Shown: piece after piece, positions 60,635 to 64,000 of the stretch
Position numbering within the stretch: position 1 is the stretch's first letter
How the letters are laid out: each line of letters begins with the position of its first letter
Source of the DNA: Neomesorhizobium albiziae
GTDB lineage: Bacteria; Pseudomonadota; Alphaproteobacteria; Rhizobiales; Rhizobiaceae
Assembly (NCBI RefSeq): GCF_900114255.1
Contig: NZ_FOSL01000002.1
Span: forward strand, 1-64,000
DNA length: 64,000 bases
Direction of reading: 5' to 3'
Notes under the pieces: generated by a model
The model's input: only the letters and a program-made list of their open reading frames with translations
What the model was told of the DNA's origin: nothing
Databases searched by the model: none
Program-made: the position numbers and the translations under genes

Positions 60635-60770
60635 CCCCCACTCCGTCTCGCCCTTCGGGCTCGCCACCTCTCCCCCACATCGTGGGGGGAGGAAGGGTGC
60701 TTGCGGCCGGCACTTCCTCTCCCCCAGCGTTCGGGGGAGAGGTGGTTTGCGTAGCAAACCGGAGTGGGGG
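60635..60770. repeat. Intra-operon inverted repeat (CCCCCACTCCG type)
   Basis: Second copy of the element at 34605-34736: outer arms CCCCCACTCCG and CGGAGTGGGGG, inner stems CCTCTCCCCC and GGGGGAGAGG. It lies in the 226-bp gap between smoG and smoK. Confidence 0.85.
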
Positions 60771-60800
60771 TCGAACTAAGTCATCGGCATGCTACTCTGT

Positions 60801-61625
60801 TCATTTCACCGCACCGAACGTCAGCCCGCGCACCAGCTGCTTCTGGCTGAACCAGCCCATGATCAGGATCGGCGCGATGGCGAGCGTCGATGCCGCCGAG
60901 AGCTTCGCCCAGAACAGACCTTGCGGACTGGAGAAGGAGCTGATGAAGGCGGTCAGAGGTGCGGCCTCCGTCGTCGTCAGCCGGATCGTCCAGAACGCCT
61001 CGTTCCAGGCCAGGATGATGTTGAGCAGCATGGTCGAGGCGATGCCGGGCACCGCGATCGGCGTCAGCACGTGCCAGATCTCGCCCCACAGCGAGGCGCC
61101 ATCCATGCGCGCCGCCTCGAGTATCTCGCCGGGGATCTCGCGGAAGTAGGTGTAGAGCATCCACACCACGATCGGCAGGTTGATCAGCATCAGCATGATC
61201 ATCAGGCCGATGCGGCTGTCCAGGAGGCCGGAGTCGCGGAAGATCAGGTAGATCGGAAACAGCACCGCCACCGCCGGCATCATCTTGGTGGAGAGCATCC
61301 ACATCAGGATGTCCTTGGTGCGCTTGGTCGGCGAGAACGCCATCGACCAGGCCGCCGGGATGGCGATGATCAGCGCCAGGATGGTCGAGCCGACCGACAG
61401 GATCACCGAGTTCAGGAAGAAGTGGAAGTAGCCGCTCTGCGCCTGCACCTCGGCATAGCTCTCGGTTGTGCCGGAGGGGATCAGGCTGAAGCCCTGGATC
61501 GCCTCCTGCTCCGATTTGAACGAGGTGATGATGGTGTAGAGGATCGGAAAGAAGATCAAAAGGGCGACGATCCAGGCCGCGGTCGTGGCGATCGTCTTGT
61601 GCCTTGTGGTCACTGCGCGTGCCAT
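60801..61625 (-). CDS. smoG: Polyol ABC transporter permease SmoG-like
   Basis: A 274-aa MalG-type permease with six membrane segments. The EAA loop is EAARMDGASLWGEIWHVLTP (20 residues), and the N-terminus AWIVALLIFFPILYTIITSF (20 residues) is the first helix. AGGAGG lies just upstream of the ATG. It starts 12 bp after the end of smoF. Confidence 0.94.
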   Translation of the reverse strand: MARAVTTRHKTIATTAAWIVALLIFFPILYTIITSFKSEQEAIQGFSLIPSGTTESYAEVQAQSGYFHFFLNSVILSVGSTILALIIAIPAAWSMAFSPTKRTKDILMWMLSTKMMPAVAVLFPIYLIFRDSGLLDSRIGLMIMLMLINLPIVVWMLYTYFREIPGEILEAARMDGASLWGEIWHVLTPIAVPGIASTMLLNIILAWNEAFWTIRLTTTEAAPLTAFISSFSSPQGLFWAKLSAASTLAIAPILIMGWFSQKQLVRGLTFGAVK

Positions 61626-61637
61626 GGTTGCTTCCTC

Positions 61638-62510
61638 CTACTTGTCGAGATTCTTGCCGACGGCGCGCATGGCGAAGAAGGCAACGATGTTGGCGAGGAT
61701 GACGGCGATGATGCCGCCGGCGGATGCCTGGCCGATTTTGAACTCAAGCAGCGCCTTCTGGTAGACGAGGAAGGGCAGGTTGGTGGAGGCGTAGCCGGGC
61801 CCGCCATTGGTAGTGACCAGGATTTCCGCATAGACCGACAGAAGGAAGATGGTCTGGATGAGCACGACCACGGTGATGGCGCGCGACAGGTGCGGCAGCG
61901 TCAGGTATATGAAGCGGCTGACGAAGCCGGCGCCATCCATCTCGGCGGCTTCCTTCTGCTCCCCATCCAGCGACTGCAGCGACGTCAGAAGGATCAGCGT
62001 CGCGAACGGCAGCCACTGCCAGGCGACGATCAGGATCACCGAAAACAGCGGGTACTGGGCGAACCAGTCCACCGGCTGGGCGCCGAAGAAGCGGGCGATA
62101 TCGGCAAAGACGCCGTAGCCCGGATGCATGATCATGTTCTTCCACACCAGGGCTGCCACGGGCGGCATGACGAAGAAGGGCGAAATGACCAGGATGCGCA
62201 CGATGCCCTGTCCCCACATCGGCTGGTCGAGCAGAAGCGCAAGCAGGATGCCGCCGATGATGGTGATCAGGAGCACGCAGACCACGATCAGCAGCGTGTT
62301 GATGATGGCGGCCGCGAAGGCCGGATTGTTGAAGAACAGCATGTAGTTGGAAAAGCCGATGAAGCCGTCGCGGATCGGATTCAGCGGGTTGTACTGCTGG
62401 AACGAGAACCACAGCGTGAAGGCGAGCGGCACGATCATCCAGACGAAGAGCAGGAGCACCGAGGGCGCCAGCATGAAGCGGGCGAGATTACCTGTCTGTT
62501 TGGTCGCCAT
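61638..62510 (-). CDS. smoF: Polyol ABC transporter permease SmoF-like
   Basis: A 290-aa MalF-type permease. The first helix is MLAPSVLLLFVWMIVPLAFT (20 residues), followed by five more. The EAA loop is EAAEMDGAGFVSRFIYLTLP (20 residues). GGAGGAAACC precedes ATG 62510; upstream in-frame codons are not conserved. It follows the binding-protein gene by 280 bp with a long inverted repeat. Confidence 0.94.
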   Translation of the reverse strand: MATKQTGNLARFMLAPSVLLLFVWMIVPLAFTLWFSFQQYNPLNPIRDGFIGFSNYMLFFNNPAFAAAIINTLLIVVCVLLITIIGGILLALLLDQPMWGQGIVRILVISPFFVMPPVAALVWKNMIMHPGYGVFADIARFFGAQPVDWFAQYPLFSVILIVAWQWLPFATLILLTSLQSLDGEQKEAAEMDGAGFVSRFIYLTLPHLSRAITVVVLIQTIFLLSVYAEILVTTNGGPGYASTNLPFLVYQKALLEFKIGQASAGGIIAVILANIVAFFAMRAVGKNLDK

Positions 62511-62543
62511 GGTTTCCTCCTCCAACATTGCCTCGTTGCAATG

Positions 62544-62710
62544 CACCCCACCCGGCCCTCCGGGCCACCCTCCCCATCGAGGGGAGGGAGAACGTCCCGC
62601 ATGTCACGGCCCTGGTGGTCTTCCGATCCCGCCGTTTGGCGAGGTGTATGCAGGGTTCGCACTCTCCCTCCCCTCGATGGGGAGGGTGGCCCGGAGGGCC
62701 GGATGGGGTG
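62544..62710. repeat. Long inverted repeat between smoE and smoF
   Basis: Arms CACCCCACCCGGCCCTCCGG then GCCACCCTCCCC..GGGGAGGGA and the complementary TCCCTCCCCTCGATGGGGAG with GGTGGCCCGGAGGGCC and GGGGTG. The arms are about 48 bp and the centre about 70 bp. A hairpin after the binding-protein gene is typical where that gene needs more mRNA than the permeases. Confidence 0.85.
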
Positions 62711-62790
62711 AATTGAATTGCCCCGCCCATCATTCCCGAAAGGGGCCGCCCGGTACTGGGAACCGGACGGCCAGGCACCGGGAGGATGCC

Positions 62791-64000
62791 TTACTGGATG
62801 TAGCCGCCCTCGGTCATCGTCGCGGTGGCCGCATCCTGGGCCTGCTTCAGCGCATCGTCGACCGACATCTGGCCGGCGAGCGCCGCCGAGAAAAGTTGCC
62901 CGACGGTGGTGCCGAGGCCCTGGAACTCGGGAATGGCGACGAACTGCACGCCGACATACGGCACCGGCTTGACGGTCGGCTTGGTCGGATCGGCGGCGTT
63001 GATCGAATCCAGCGTCATCTTGGCGAAGGGCGCGGCCTTCTGGTACTCGGCATTGTTGTAGAGCGAGGTGCGCGTTCCCGGCGGAACGTTGGCCCAGCCT
63101 TCCTTCGAGGCGACCAGGTCGAGATAGCCCTTCGAGGTTGCCCAGGAGACGAATTTCTGAGCTGCTTCGGCCTTCTGCGTGCCGGCCGGAACCGCGAGCG
63201 ACCATGCCCACAGCCAGTTGCCGCGCTTGCCGAGGCCGGTGTCGGGCGCCAGCGCATAACCCACCTTGTCGGCGACCGTCGAGTTCTTCGGGTCGGAGAC
63301 GAAGGAGGCGGCGACCGTGGCGTCGATCCACATGCCGCACTTGCCCTGCTGGAACAGAGCGAGGTTTTCGTTGAAGCCATTGGACGAGGCACCCTGCGGG
63401 CCTGCGTCATTCATCAGCTTCACATAGGTGTCGAGCGTCGTCTTCCATTCCGGCTGGTCGAATTGCGGCTTCCAGTTCTCGTCGAACCAGCGGGCGCCGA
63501 AGGAATTCGACATCGCCGTCAGGAACGCCATGTTCTCGCCCCAGCCGGCCTTGCCGCGCAGGCACACGCCGTTGATGCCGGCGGCGCGGTCGGTCATCTT
63601 GCGGGCCGCATCGCCGATGAACTCCCAGGTCGGCGCGTCGGGCATGGTCAGCCCCGCCTTCTCCATCAGGTCCTTGCGGTACATGACGAATGAGCTCTCG
63701 CCGTAGAACGGCGCTGCGTAAAGCTTGTTGTCGACCGAAAGGCCGCCGGCGATCGCCGGGATGATGTCGGCCGCGTCATAGTCGGCGCCGAGATTGTCGA
63801 GCGGCAGCAGCCAGCTCTGCTTGGCCCAGATCGGCACCTCGTAGGTGCCAATGGTCATGACGTCGTACTGGCCGCCCTTGGTGGCGATGTCGGTCGTGAC
63901 GCGCTCGCGAAGCACGTTCTCCTCGAGCGTGACCCACTCGAGCTGGATATCCGGGTTCTTGGCGGTGAAGTCGTCCGTCAGCTTCTGCATGCGGACCATG
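62791..64000 (-). CDS. smoE: Polyol ABC transporter binding protein, 5' part outside the window
   Basis: At least 402 aa of a family 1 solute-binding protein; the start lies beyond the window edge, so the signal peptide is missing. FTAKNPDIQLEWVTLEENVL (20 residues), ATKGGQYDVMTIGTYEVPIW (20 residues), RKMTDRAAGINGVCLRGKAG (20 residues) and GWGENMAFLTAMSNSFGARW (20 residues) fit SmoE/MtlE-type sorbitol and mannitol binders. The C-terminus ends with EGGYIQ. It is the first gene of the smo operon in this window. Confidence 0.93.
   Translation of the reverse strand, partial: MVRMQKLTDDFTAKNPDIQLEWVTLEENVLRERVTTDIATKGGQYDVMTIGTYEVPIWAKQSWLLPLDNLGADYDAADIIPAIAGGLSVDNKLYAAPFYGESSFVMYRKDLMEKAGLTMPDAPTWEFIGDAARKMTDRAAGINGVCLRGKAGWGENMAFLTAMSNSFGARWFDENWKPQFDQPEWKTTLDTYVKLMNDAGPQGASSNGFNENLALFQQGKCGMWIDATVAASFVSDPKNSTVADKVGYALAPDTGLGKRGNWLWAWSLAVPAGTQKAEAAQKFVSWATSKGYLDLVASKEGWANVPPGTRTSLYNNAEYQKAAPFAKMTLDSINAADPTKPTVKPVPYVGVQFVAIPEFQGLGTTVGQLFSAALAGQMSVDDALKQAQDAATATMTEGGYIQ

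Overview
This is a GC-rich chromosomal stretch from an alphaproteobacterium, most likely a Mesorhizobium-like member of the Rhizobiales. That placement is an inference. It rests on codon use and on gene content: the smo/mtlK polyol locus, the fdsGBA-fdhD-fdsD formate dehydrogenase, a ydcSTUV-patD polyamine locus and a MocR/MttB pair. The intergenic spaces are also full of palindromes of the kind common in rhizobial chromosomes. I see no phage, integrase, transposase, rRNA, tRNA or CRISPR array. About 55 protein genes account for nearly all of the sequence.

Layout. 0.2-6 kb: an acyl-CoA ligase with a long histone-like Lys/Ala/Pro tail, two small envelope-type proteins, a HAD phosphatase and phosphoglucose isomerase. 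6-10 kb: a MocR-type regulator, a non-pyrrolysine MttB-family methyltransferase, a small monooxygenase-fold protein and a decayed copy of the mttB 3' end. 10-18 kb: an orphan beta-helix-like protein, a membrane adenylate cyclase, a Tat-exported arylsulfatase, a small unknown protein and an IlvD/Edd-type sugar-acid dehydratase. 18-23.3 kb: an ion channel with a zinc ribbon, a CoxG-like protein, PaaG, Mrp, a Pit phosphate transporter and its PhoU-like partner. 23.5-30.9 kb: a LysR regulator and the soluble NAD-dependent formate dehydrogenase operon. 31-39 kb: a sugar epimerase-like protein, then patD-ydcV-ydcU-ydcT-ydcS (putrescine-type ABC importer plus aminobutyraldehyde dehydrogenase) behind a LysR gene. 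39.3-46.7 kb: an Rrf2 regulator with a TrxR-like flavoprotein, a DeoR repressor, a choline-kinase-like protein coupled to a dimethylglycine/sarcosine dehydrogenase-like enzyme, a CDGSH protein and an EamA exporter. 47-64 kb: an unbroken minus-strand run. Read in the direction of transcription it holds smoE-F-G-K-S, mtlK, an SDR, a HAD phosphatase and an FGGY kinase for polyol use, then a BMP-type nucleoside importer, a cytosine-deaminase-like enzyme and a GIY-YIG nuclease.

Overall the window is a set of small catabolic modules (formate, polyamines, polyols, methylated amines, nucleosides/pyrimidines), each with its own importer and local regulator. The most unusual material lies between genes: a 64-bp perfect inverted repeat made of two hairpin units beside a GIY-YIG gene, inverted heptamer arrays, repeat families placed inside operons, and three genes whose stop codons lie in repeat DNA. 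Several candidate operators can be read directly, upstream of the MocR, fds, ydc, Rrf2, DeoR and FGGY-kinase genes.
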